DNA of 33,805 nucleotides from Apostichopus parvimensis. Lineage: Eukaryota > Echinodermata > Holothuroidea > Aspidochirotida > Stichopodidae. The stretch spans positions 78,851 to 112,655 of the forward strand of contig KN887537.1 of assembly GCA_000934455.1 (NCBI GenBank), written 5' to 3'. Below, piece by piece: positions 1 through 11,300 of the stretch (position 1 is the first letter of the stretch; every line of letters starts with the position of its first letter). The notes beneath the pieces are model-generated. The model saw only the letters and a program-made list of their open reading frames with translations. It had not been told where the DNA came from and did no database searches. Position numbers and translations under genes: made by a program.

Positions 1-549
1 ATATACATACGGACGTTTGTTAAGGCGGGATCGTTTATCTGCGATGATGATGGTTATTTTGTTTTTCTATTATGCAAAGGTAGCACCGCTTCGATTCGTT
101 GCCCTAGGCTTGTGATATGCTGGCGATCGACCAATTGATGGTGAATGACTTGCTGATTTGCTTCAGCTGCCCAATGTGTTATGTGTTATAGAGTTCCGTG
201 GCGTTTTGGTGTTTTGGTGGTTGAAAAACTGCCTGTGGTTGTCTTATCTAAGCTTGAAAGGAGTTTCAGTTAGACCTATTTGGGTCATAGAGCTGTCGGT
301 TTCTTTGACTTTGGCCTTGCAAATGGTGGTAGCTGCCTGACAGTTTCCTTTTAGTGAGCATAGGACATTTTTTCGGCAGTTGCAAGCTTCCTTTAAGTTA
401 TTGGTGTTAGTGGCTGATATATGTTTGTTGTGTCTTTTAATTATGTTGCCGATGTTGGGCATGCAGCTATAGCTGACCTTCACTATGTTTCGGTTGAATA
501 TCTTGTTTAGTATTGATTTCTTTGGGAAATGTTTGTTGATAGTGTATTT
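1..549 (-). mobile_element. Penelope-like retroelement, C-terminal fragment with GIY-YIG region (decayed)
   Basis: The minus strand reads, in order, a K-HFPK--IL-KIFNRN-VKVSYSCMPN stretch followed by IIKRHNK (about 549 to 430), a Cys cluster CNCR-NVLCSLKGNCQ (about 390 to 340), the IGLTETPFKLR core (about 280 to 247), then in shifted frames HRQFF, LKQISKSFTINWSIA, KRCYLCIIEK and LNKRPYV near position 1. This order is typical of the reverse transcriptase to GIY-YIG endonuclease part of Penelope-like elements: the SYSCMPN motif, a Cys-rich linker, then IGLTE-FK-R-NNH. At least two frameshifts and several stops (near 246, 174, 107 and 33) break the frame, so this is a dead copy. It is cut by the window edge; upstream of 549 the frame meets a stop. 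The family call rests on remembered motifs, not a search. Confidence 0.8.
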
Positions 550-2070
550 CTACTGATTTCAGATCGCTAACGTATCATGCACTTCATTAACAAAGGTCAC
601 TTTTCACAATTCGAACTTCTTTTTCCAGTGAAAACTGGCAATTTCGATCCTGTATTAGTCATAGAAACGACAATTTTGCTGAAATTATATCTCGAATAGT
701 GTTTGATTAAGTAAGGACATTGGTGCAGAACACGTATGACTCATGATGTTGTTTTTCTTCTTCCCTCCAATGTATTTTATTGTTTAATTTTTCGATGGTT
801 TTCTTACTCGTAGACCATTCAGAAAATCTGCTTATTATAAGGGAAAATGAAGGGAGCGATTGGAATAAGTTTACATATCTACTGTTTTTGTTTTAACAGG
901 AACTGATGCTTTGCAACTCTTATCAGTTAACAAGTGAGTGGACAGACAGATGATGATCGACATCAAAAGTTTCCGCTTCAGCCGCTTGTTTTCTCATTTT
1001 GTAACCGCTAACATCATGTGACTGTAGGCCTATAGCATGATATTAAAGTTGCTTGAAATTGAAGGACAGAGTTGACAACAGGCATACTGATGTCAGTTGT
1101 GGGTTACAGAGGGTTCACCCCAGAGCTGGTAAAGAAACGGTATCACTTAGTAATGTAACGCACTTAAACCTCTATTTGTTGATATTAATCACCAAAGCTT
1201 TTTCATAGGAACGTAATTCTTCTTTCAACATAATGTTTACCTCTTCAAAAGTTAGTAGTTTCCTAATACGCTATCGTCTAAAATACTTTGATTAATCACC
1301 AGAACCAGTTAACATATTTTCATTGTATATTTTTCATTGTATATATTAACCGCTTCATTGTATAAATTAACCTCCTAACCTGTTTCATTCCTTTCAAGAA
1401 AATTTGGCATGTGTTCAGCTTCAGAGATTATAAACGATCCTTTTTTTTAATTATTTGTTATCACACTGTCCAGTTTCTCTCATATGTGGTTTTGAATTGT
1501 ACTATCTCAGACAAAATAAATTATCAAACAATGTTTGTTCTAGATATCATTTTTTCTCCCGTATTTCATGGTGTCCTTACTTCGTAAAGGACACAGAGTA
1601 GAGTAAACTCGTTTATAGTAAATGATGTTTATTTTGTGTATATACATTTGAATTGAGAAGGCACTGATGTATCTGTTCACTACGCGTTTATAATTGTCAT
1701 GTTGAAACTAAATATCAAACAATTGACGACATACAACACATAGCATGTACCTCTCTATGAAAATTGTATAAATCTTTATGTTTTGGGTTACCATTCAATC
1801 ACATCTCAAGTTGATATAACGCCTATAAAGACGAATACTGACAGCAATAGGACTATTCCTTAAATTACTTAAATTACTTCACAACCAATTATGACTAATT
1901 ATTTATTCATTTTTGAGTAAATTAAACATTTCTATTGTGTTTCTAACATGACGACTTATTTAATCGGCATCACACCTATAAGTTAACCGTTAAAACGGGA
2001 TTTCCAAAGAATTTTCTTAAAGTAACCAACAGGAGCAATTTGGAGCAGAACTGCTCACATGTAGAAAATA
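550..2070. other. No gene recognised
   Basis: AT-rich sequence with frequent stops in all frames. I see no coding exon, RNA gene or structured repeat. Confidence 0.5.
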
Positions 2071-2256
2071 CGTGTTGCTAACGGTAATGTAGTACTTTTG
2101 TACAAATTCATCGTTTAACTGAAAAGTGTTCGTAGAGATATTATATTTCCTGCTGATGACTCTATGAATATTAACTTTCCTTGTGCTAACGGTAGTAAAG
2201 TACTGTTGTAAAAAATAATCTTCTAACGAAGAAGTATGCCTAGAGATTATATCGCA
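2071..2256. repeat. Diverged tandem duplication, about 110-bp period
   Basis: Copy 1 (2071-2146) and copy 2 (2180-2256) share the same order of words: TTGCTAACGGTA / TGTGCTAACGGTA, GTAGTACTTTTGTA / AAAGTACTGTTGTA, then GTTCGTAGAGATATTATAT / GCCTAGAGATTATAT. The divergence is high, so the duplication is old. Confidence 0.6.
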
Positions 2257-2273
2257 GTACTTGGTTTTCTAAG

Positions 2274-2545
2274 CATCGAAATTAAGAAAAGAAGATGGAA
2301 ATTCATTGGGCATATATTGCGACAAAACCCTAACAACACATCAGAATGACTTTGGCACCAGAGGGCAGGAGAAAGAGAGGGCGACCAAAAACAACATGGC
2401 GCAGGACAGTAGATAAAGAGAGAGAGGGCTGGTTGGCGATCCTGCAATGAGGCCAGAAACGCAGCTGCCGACAGAGATAAATGGAGACGCTCTGTTGAGG
2501 CCTTATTTGCCTCTAGGCAAGAAGAAGACAGATGAGATGAGATGA
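2274..2545 (+). mobile_element. Non-LTR retrotransposon 3' end (RTE/L2-like), decayed
   Basis: The plus strand encodes the usual C-terminal end of a LINE ORF2 in three successive frames: KKRRWKFIGHILRQNPNN (from about 2289), then GRRKRGRPKTTWRRTVDKE (about 2360-2420), then EARNAAADRDKWRRSVEAL (about 2451-2507), and a stop at the TGA near 2531. The trio of a W-x-GH-LR box, a KRGRPK-TW box and an A-DR--WR box is characteristic of RTE, L2 and CR1 type LINEs. Two frameshifts show it is inactive. After the stop comes a short GATGA repeat tail (about 2531-2546), as expected for a LINE 3' end. Only the last 270 bases are present, so it is 5'-truncated. Confidence 0.82.
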
Positions 2546-2918
2546 ATTGGTTTCCAGCTGATAATTCTAAGAACATTATTTTCTCTTTACCGCATTCCAA
2601 AATTGGACATGTTCATCACTATGTGATCTGTCATTCAGTCTGTTACATCGTTAATGCTGTTTGTTACAAAAGTTCCGAATAGATTTTAGAATATTTCTAC
2701 AAAGCAACGACATTGCAAATGAAAAAGATATTGATCAAGGGGATCTGTAAATTGAATATTAGCTTACAATTGATTCTTTCAATGGAACTACTAAGAACTG
2801 CTTATTATTTGCCTTCAACCAGGTGTTTGTCGAAAAATGAAACTGATGTAAACCTTAATATCATGAAGCTGTTTCCTTATTTAAATATCAGGATACAACG
2901 TGTCAAGGAGTCCAAATA

Positions 2919-2930
2919 CCCCCCCCCCCC
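2919..2930. repeat. Poly-C run (12)
   Basis: Twelve consecutive C. Similar G runs occur at 3625-3637, 20404-20415 and 21569-21580. Confidence 0.9.
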
Positions 2931-3295
2931 GTAAGTGAAACCAAAACCAAATCCCTGAAAGTAACTGCAGGTTATAGCATTTAATAGGAATTATATTGTG
3001 AATATCTATAATGTTACAAGTAAGTATAGTCCCAAGATAACGGAATGATTTGCATATTATAACACAAACGATTTTTCAACGAATTTCCTTAATTAAATCA
3101 CTAAAATTAACAAAAACTGTAATATAGTAGTGGTGTACACGTCTTGCACATACATGTACAGTATATGCTATAACATTACAACATTCAGTCCAGTTAACAA
3201 ATTGATAGAGCAATAACATGTCATAGGGAATGATAAAGTCGTTTTTTTCTGTTGCTTATAACATAATTTGGTGTACCAGTATTGTAGTTTTATGG

Positions 3296-3812
3296 AGCTA
3301 CGAACCGAAATAAATATTAAAATCCTGTTCTCTTTGCACAGAGCCACATCCAATGTGACCTTTAAAAGTCGAAGGGTAGTACAATACAGCAATTATGTGA
3401 GAATAGCGGTTTGTTTAATACAAATTCTCTGAACAATCTTATTTATAAGTTATAATTCTCTTATTGCACAGCTGTTGCTAACTTTTGCAAAATACCGTAC
3501 ACCAGCAACAATGTACACGTTTGAGCACCATGCACCAGCTAACAACCGATACGTATGTTTAATACCCTGTTCTCTTTGCAAACAGGACCACATCCAATGT
3601 GACCATTTAAAGTCGCAGAAGGCAGGGGGGGGGGGGGTCGGTTAGTAAATACAGCGACCTGTGAGAAAAGCGGTTTATTAAATAACAATTCTCTAAAGAA
3701 TCTTATTTATAAGCTATAACTATCTTAATGCACAGATGTTGCTAACTTTTTTTTTCAAAATGCTGTACACCAACAACAAGGTAAACATTTTAGCACCATG
3801 CACACTAACAAG
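3296..3812. repeat. Tandem duplication, about 242-bp unit, two copies
   Basis: Copy 1 is about 3296-3537 and copy 2 about 3538-3812. Shared blocks in the same order include CCTGTTCTCTTTGCA, CCACATCCAATGTGACC, AGCGGTTT, AATCTTATTTATAAG and the GTACACCA--AACAA stretch before AGCACCATGCAC. Copy 2 carries a 13-G run (3625-3637) that copy 1 lacks. No coding potential runs through both copies. Confidence 0.8.
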
Positions 3813-5324
3813 ACATGACGACGTTTTCGATTCTTGAAGTTTCTTTGTTGGAAGCAACAACAGAGGCCCTGTATGGATCGACACGCCTGGCGCTACTCAC
3901 TCTTACGCAATCAAAAACATATATTTGCAGAAGATCATTATTGTCAACTTTATTTTTCTAATGACAGCAGATGTGTATGTGATTGTAAACAATGCTGCAC
4001 ACAAGCTAACTAATACAAAACATTTAAGGATATTCCCGTGGCTGAAATTTATCGCAAATTTCTGCATCTTAGACAGCACCACATCGGTGACGAAAGCATC
4101 TAGAAATAGCAGAGTAAATTATACCATCACGTCAGTGGAGCTAAAGAGGTCTTGTTCTTTTAATGTACAAATCGTTTATCCACTGAGGAAATTATATTGA
4201 TCAATTATGAATACAGAGATTTAAGGGAACGTTGTCAAATGTGGCAATTTTCAAGGCCAATTCAACAAGAAGATTAAATTAGGGCAATTAAAGAAGAACT
4301 CCCCTGATGACGTTATAGAACATCTGATAAGATCCTCTACCAGAAGTAAGGTAACGACTCTGCTAGAAATCTTGCATTAAAAACGATCAAACATAGTGTT
4401 AAGAAGTTTTCAGTGTGTTGTGTTCAGCTAAAAATGAAGAACATTTTCCCTTTCCACGTAAGCGCCGAGTTGTGTGCCACCATATTATCCCTTGCAGAAA
4501 CTAGTCACATGCACATGGGGGATGCAAAGCACTTGAAGCAATCATGCACAGTTCTCTGATTGGTACATTTTTCATTTCAACAAAATTCAAGCTTACTCAG
4601 AAAACATTCCTATCTTAAAATATATAGATCGTGTGCATCAACAATAAAAACGAACGGTGTACACCTACGGGTATTTCAAGAAGGAATAGTTAACCAAGCT
4701 ATGTTCTGTATTTTATTGGAAGCTTCTGCTGCGGACGTATACATATTAAATGTGGTTACTCTACGACGATTTTTTAACGGGCTTAGTGCATGTTTAGCAT
4801 TCAATTATTACATAATACAACATACATATGTGATGTTTAAATAAATTACCAATATAATTGTATTATTGGACGAAAGCATTACTTGATGATTGTCCACTTT
4901 GAATTACTGGAATATGGTTCATGTAATTGCCTTCTCGATTATTGTCAAAAAATGATATCTCTAAATACAAATATAGCAATTGGCATGATTACTTTCCTTT
5001 AAAGTGCCAGCAACATTAGTGCAATAACAAGGATAAAGTCGCAACATTGCACAAGAATATGAACAATGTTGACTTATTCACCTTTCTTGCACAATGCTCA
5101 CAAAATATGAGTATGAGAGTGTTCTGCTTCACTTAAGACATAAACTTAAACACGAACATGTTACGATTGAAATAGAGATATGAAGCTCGTTTCAACTCAC
5201 GATAGCCTGGTAATGTCATGAATACCGAAACGGTTCTGATTAACGGCCTGGCACAATTATTTTCTTGATAGCTTGTAACTTCTTGAACACGAATGTATTT
5301 GGAGGTTGTATTTTTAAATTAACA
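3813..5324. other. No gene recognised
   Basis: Two open stretches (3925-4200 and 4560-4844) have no domain pattern, no good splice frame and AT-driven composition. I do not regard them as genes. Confidence 0.5.
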
Positions 5325-5735
5325 ATGAACAAGTTCAACTTAGTGTGACTTTTGAATTATCAGAGTAAATAACCCCCAAAACAAAGGTTGTTGCTTTTTA
5401 ATGAGAGTATTACAATACGTGTAACTCATGATAAGAGACAAGAGACTATGAAACGTTTAGTGTTGTATTTCTTACACTTACAAAATGCATCATTGACTAC
5501 ATGGTGTAAAAATAACGTTTGCCAATGAACTTGATCATCTAAATGTCACGTGTGACTTATGAACAGAGAACAAAAAACAAGAACTATATACGTTTGTTGC
5601 TTGCTAATGAGATTGTAACAAGAAGGGTACTGATCATACGAAACAAGAATCTATTAAACGTGTTGTGTTGTATTGCTTCGACGTTTTAATTATTGCTTAT
5701 CTAACACCTAAGAAAAATGCACCATTACACTGCCG
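5325..5735. repeat. Diverged tandem duplication, about 207-bp period
   Basis: Copy 1 (about 5325-5526) and copy 2 (about 5527-5735) share GTGTGACTT-TGAA, TTGTTGCTT--TAATGAGA, AAACGT---GTGTTGTATT and AAATGCA-CATT in the same order and spacing. The copies are well diverged. Confidence 0.6.
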
Positions 5736-8337
5736 TTGATTGATGTAGAATCCAAAAAGAGAACAATGTTCTTTAAAAATAATAAAGGACTTATTCTAGA
5801 CCTAAAGTTATACTTTTAATGTTCAAATAGTCATAGATAAATACATTTGCATACTTTTTGGATTCTATAGTCTTCCAAATAATACATATAAACGAAAATA
5901 TAATAGGTTTTTCTATTGTTATAACTTTGTTGCTTACATCCAGATGTCTTTCTCCAATAACCACATTACCTCCCATTACACTTTAAATTTGACGACGAAA
6001 CTTTGAACCAAGCATGTACTCTACTATTTCTTTTGTCTCTGGCCGCTTCGTCTAACCCCTACCTATATTATTCATCAACATTTCGTTGCAAATAAAACTT
6101 GTGGATAATGGTATTGAAGGTACGATCGTCGTTCTAGGTTTCGGAAAATGTTCGAATTGGAAACTACAGCTATTCGACAAGAGACTGAAAATCTTCAAGT
6201 TTCCTTTTGTTTGACAAGAAGATCAATTCTAGTAGGAGAAACGTTGCCTTTATATTGTTATAATACAGAGAAAAGTAAACGAGCTGCACTTTATTGATAT
6301 TGATCACGAATTTAGCAAGAATGTTTTTTATCGTATCAATGAAAGTGACAATGTGTGCGAGTATGCTACTGTTGTTAGGACTACGCCTACAAATGTCACT
6401 TCTCAGAGACAATATAATGCCTGTGTATGAACAAAGTGTAACACAATACTGATCTCTCAAGAAGATTCAACCCAGGGCAGCAAACTCGGGAAAACGAAAA
6501 CGAGTTATCACGTGTGCAACCATTTCAATTTGGTCAAAGTGTGTTCCATATCCTCGGCCACACAGGTTGTACTTTTATAAGGAGTTTTGTCTCTGTAAAC
6601 TCAGAAAAATTCTTTTGATGTTTATTTTTTCAACTATCTATCTTTTTTCTAAATTTCAGTAAAGAATATTTTCTTTCACCCAAATGTTGTCATTTTGCAA
6701 TACGTTGGCGTGACTTTATTTTCTGCTACATATTTATTTACTTAAGATAGTGACTTATATTTTATAGATATTCTTGCAGTATATACATAAACAAAAGATA
6801 GACGTACTGAACAGTAACACTAATAACTCTAATAACGTATTAACTACTGAACTTAAATCCAATGTACCATGGCTTTTGATTGGCGCCCCATCAAAGAAAT
6901 GCAACAGACATAGGGACCGCAACCATATATTTTGCACGCTATATAAAGATGCAAATTCTTGCATTGTCAATATGGAAGAAAAATAGCTGTATTCACTGTA
7001 ACGTTGTAAAACAAGGTAAAAGTCTCACACCAGACCCTTTTGCCATTATTCAATGATTTAGAAGACATTATGGAAGCCTAAGTTGCTTTACTTGCAGAAT
7101 CTGTTACACAATAATAAGGGCAATATAAGAAAGTAGGCAAGGTTTACTTTTGTTGATTCTTAGTAGAAGTGGTGGATAATGAAACCCTCTTAGGAACAAT
7201 TGTTAATGATTTGCATGTGTTTACCGAAGTGGTTTATAAGCAGAACAACCAGGTAAGACTGGGCCAGTATTGTGCTAAACAAGTCAGATAACATTTGTCT
7301 TCCGTTGGATCTAACTTACAATTGTGTCACCAGTTAGTCTTCCTGCAGGATTCTTCGGTTGAGATATTTCTGGGCATTAGGCAGCTTGTTCAAAGCTTCC
7401 CAATGTTGAATTGTGAAAGAAAATATTCAGACTTAACAGAATATCCTATATTGTATGGATTGTGGTGAATCAGAATGTCACAAAATATGAAATACAAATG
7501 ACTAACGTAGTAAGTTATTAATGGTACGGTTACATTTATGAACAAGAGTGACCAGCAGGAGTAAGCACCCGTTCTCAGTGCAAAGTATGAATCATCATGA
7601 ATCATATTCTAACCGAAATGGTAAAATGAAAAGGTCATATGGAAACGTTGACTTAAATTATGTCTTCAAAAAAAAGACACATTATAAATATTTGTTAAAA
7701 TACATCTCTAAATTACTGTATAACATGACATTGCCCCGTCACCAATATCAAAAATCTAAACTATGATTACAATTTTTCAAATTGCTGCCAATATGTACCT
7801 ATGGTGGAAAAAGGTAATTTCCGAAAAAGTATCGTTTATGATGTGTATAAGTTGTTGATATGATATCCCTCCTACACTGCATTTGTTCATAAAATAAAAA
7901 ACGAACAGAGCACTAACTTATTTGGATAAATATAAAGTTCGTTTTGCGTGTTTCATATTCAGATAAGAATATTATTAATTTTTAGCTGCTGTTATGAGAT
8001 ACTCTACAACATATTGAATTTGACTAAAATAATGTATTATTATCAATATTTTTCTTTTCGTTTTATAGTTTCGATAATTTTCAGTAAATCGGAAAATTGA
8101 TCACATGTACTGCCATAACTGCCGCTAGGTTACGTTTATGTTACGTAGATAACAGTTTCAACGGTCCAACCAGTCATATGATGATGGTTTGACTATTCGG
8201 GCATTATTCGCGCACTTTGCATCGCTTTCTGTCATAGTTAGATTTTGTTAGACTAGTCGATCTCCCGTATTTATCAACATTGCAATTTGAAATCAAATTA
8301 AACTCTTCAGCACCTTGTGCATCCTTTTTATCAACAG
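5736..8337. other. No gene recognised; upstream exons of the pseudokinase gene could lie here
   Basis: I looked for a transmembrane exon or Ig, FN3 or other ectodomain exons that would precede the kinase exons and end in phase 1, and found none I can support. The short open frames here lack domain patterns. Confidence 0.4.
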
Positions 8338-8365
8338 CTCCAGTAAAATGGCACAGAAGAGAAAG
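8338..8365 (+). CDS. Candidate 28-bp microexon, basic juxtamembrane segment
   Basis: Acceptor ATCAACAG before 8338 and a consensus GTAAGT donor at 8366. It reads PVKWHRRE plus a split Arg codon, entering in phase 1 and leaving in phase 2, which fits the next exon exactly. A cluster of basic residues is what follows a transmembrane helix in receptor kinases. It is too short to be sure. Confidence 0.4.
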
Positions 8366-11300
8366 GTAAGTCAAATAAAGCACGTGATAATAAGAAAGAT
8401 AAGCAGTCTGCTTCATATGATGTTCCCGCAGTCTAAACGTCAATAGGGTCATTACAGTGACAACACAGTTATTGTGTATATAATATCTAACACAAATTGA
8501 CAATTGGCGCTTACAAAAACAAAGAAACAAAGAAACAGTAATGTGAAAAAGACAGAAGTGAATATGGGAGAATTGATAGGCTACTTTATTACCTACTGTG
8601 CAGTAGAAGACGAATCTTTAAGATACTAATTTGTATTTCTTGCGGTTAAATGGTTGTAACGCTAAAGTAATTACGTACATACTAGAGTTCGCAAATTTAT
8701 TTCGTGCACAAAGCTTTGTTTTGGAAAGTTTACTTTTTTTAACATCAAATCAAAATCACAATCCATTTCCCCTGCCTTATATATTCATCCGCCGCTTTTG
8801 CATTATATCATAGATTAATATATTTATACAAGATGTGACTGTTTAATTCCTATTTTTTAGAAATAAAAGTATCACTACAAAGCATCAAATGAACATACAA
8901 AACAACGACGTTCTGGAAACTGACGAACCAAGTACGTCTCATGTTAATAGGATTGCTTTCGAAAGAATTGCATTATATAAGTATTATGTTACAGACAATG
9001 TCGTTATTCATTGTCATATACGAAAGCAGTTTATTATATGAAGATAGTTTTCATTCTAACTGTTAGTGTTAAATATTCATTAACAACATAGCCTCAACGT
9101 TGATTGTCACTAGAACAAAAGAGGAAGAGTGGGGCAGAAAAGTGGAAATTTCATCATACTGTGTTCAACGTTAGTGACTTTTTATCAAATAAGAAACAAA
9201 ATGTATAGTTTCTGCAACTTGGGAATGTTCGATCTACTCGTTTTTACATGCAGGTAAAGTGTTAAAATTGCCTGTAGGTTTTCAGCAGCGTTTTCGACTT
9301 CACAGCAGAAATGGGGAGACAAAACAACCTCACTTTGCCAGGAGAACAGCTTTCATATGTTTTATAAAGAAATATTTTACTGATAATGCATGTTGTGTAT
9401 CTATATTTCCAGATTTATCAGAAAATTCAGCAAAACGTTGCCTGTACTAAGTTGTTTGTTTTATAGCATGTGTAATTAGGTTGGGCATCGTTGGTGTAAC
9501 CTGCATATATAATTCACATTATGATGTTTCAGTTTAAAAAAATAACTGAATCTATTGCTTTTCAAGCTTTGGTTTAACAATCAGCAACAGTTTTCAATAT
9601 CATCTTCATGAATCACGCAAATAGCAATCCACTAATACTTCGGTAAAGTGAAGGAAACTGAATTAAATTTCATTAGCGTGGATCTTCATACCCATTCAGT
9701 CAACTCTAAGCCTTCTATATACATCTTTCAATTATTTTTAAAAGATGCATACAATGGCTGCCATAAATTGTTCTTAATTTACTGCAATCTAGGCTTCGGG
9801 CTTTGTCTTTGAAATAGCATTCTAGCAGTCAATATTTGCATGCGATTTGGGTTTTCACTTTCCGGCCAGAATTATACCTTCCCATTGTATAATCAATTCT
9901 CTCACAGATTACTATTCTACCGCTGATGTAACAGAAGGAAGAAGCCCAATTATTGTCGATGAGAAAGACATCTCCATCATTAATAGCATGAAGATGGGGA
10001 AAATATACAACAGGTGGTTGGGGTCTGTCAATCTCCCTAGTAGACCCAACACTTGTGTTGTAATAACAAGCATCGCAGGTTAGTGGAATAGCAACGCAAA
10101 ATTAAGTTGCGGCGATCACATCATCAATACCGTATCGCAATAAAATAACAGGTTGGTGACATTAAACGATGTAGTTAATAAACATGTAAAAGGACAGTGG
10201 AGTCTATAAACAATGTCATTGTGGCCAAATTAAAGTTTGTGGAAAAAAATGTCATTTGCCGAACGTATGTCTGTAATTGCATGCACAAGAAAACCTGGAA
10301 ACAAACTATAACATCTCCAAAACGACCGCTGGTTTTCCAATAGTAGAAGTTTTACCAACAGTAACTGGTATTGTATGTTGGTCAAATTTGGTGTCACTAA
10401 AGTAGAACCATTTTTATATCATCTCAGCCATTAAATGAACAGCTTTCATTAATATCGATGAAAGCCAACATATTTATACCACAGTTAGTGTTCTGTATGT
10501 CACATAAAGTATGACTCTATCAAGACACATGTATACATGGTGTGTTCTTGGAATTGTGTATATTTGCAGAAACAGTTTGGAGAACGAATGAAATCCATTG
10601 GAAAGCATTTCTGAGAAATTGTCTTCAATTGCCGGAATCGAAGAATCTTACGAAAATCGAAGCAATATCTATTGAAAGTAGTGAGTTTTACTTTTAAATG
10701 ATTAACTGTGAAATTTTGCTGTGAATAATGTGAAAATTCGAGAATCTTTTCATAAGGAACATAACAACGTAGTAAAGTCAAATTGGTTTGCAATACTTTC
10801 CCAACGTTAGTCACTTATAAATATATGACTTCTTTGTTTGTATAGTTGCATTCATTGATCTGATTTTATCCTCTGTTTTTAGATAACTTGTATCTCGTGA
10901 GCGAGCATCTTGTATGTGGAACTTTACATTGTTTGTTGACTCAAGAAGCAGTAGGAAAAATGAATGTCTATTGTTGCAGATCTTTGTCTGACATCATTAA
11001 ACACGTCACTGGTCTTTTGGAAGGGATGCATATCATAAATACGTATGGGGTAATATAAGAAAATCATTCTATTTATTTTCATTCAGAAGTTTATGTTTGC
11101 TTTGCGTTGTATTATCTTGTCTTCTTTCTTGAGGTAATTTTAGAACCAAGCACATTCAGAAAAAGGTAATTTTTAAAGTTTAAATGTTACGGCAAACACG
11201 CAATCGTAAATACTACACCCAACCTTAGTTTTCTTAAGACTTGCTGTTAGGTATTGTGTATCATAATAATTGTAACTAAAGAATTAAATATAATATATTA

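Noticed and set aside
2247..2600. 117-codon minus-strand open frame
   Set aside because: Antisense to the LINE tail, whose plus-strand motifs explain the sequence.
3925..4844. Two 90-codon plus-strand open frames
   Set aside because: No homology pattern, no splice partners, AT-driven codons; likely chance.
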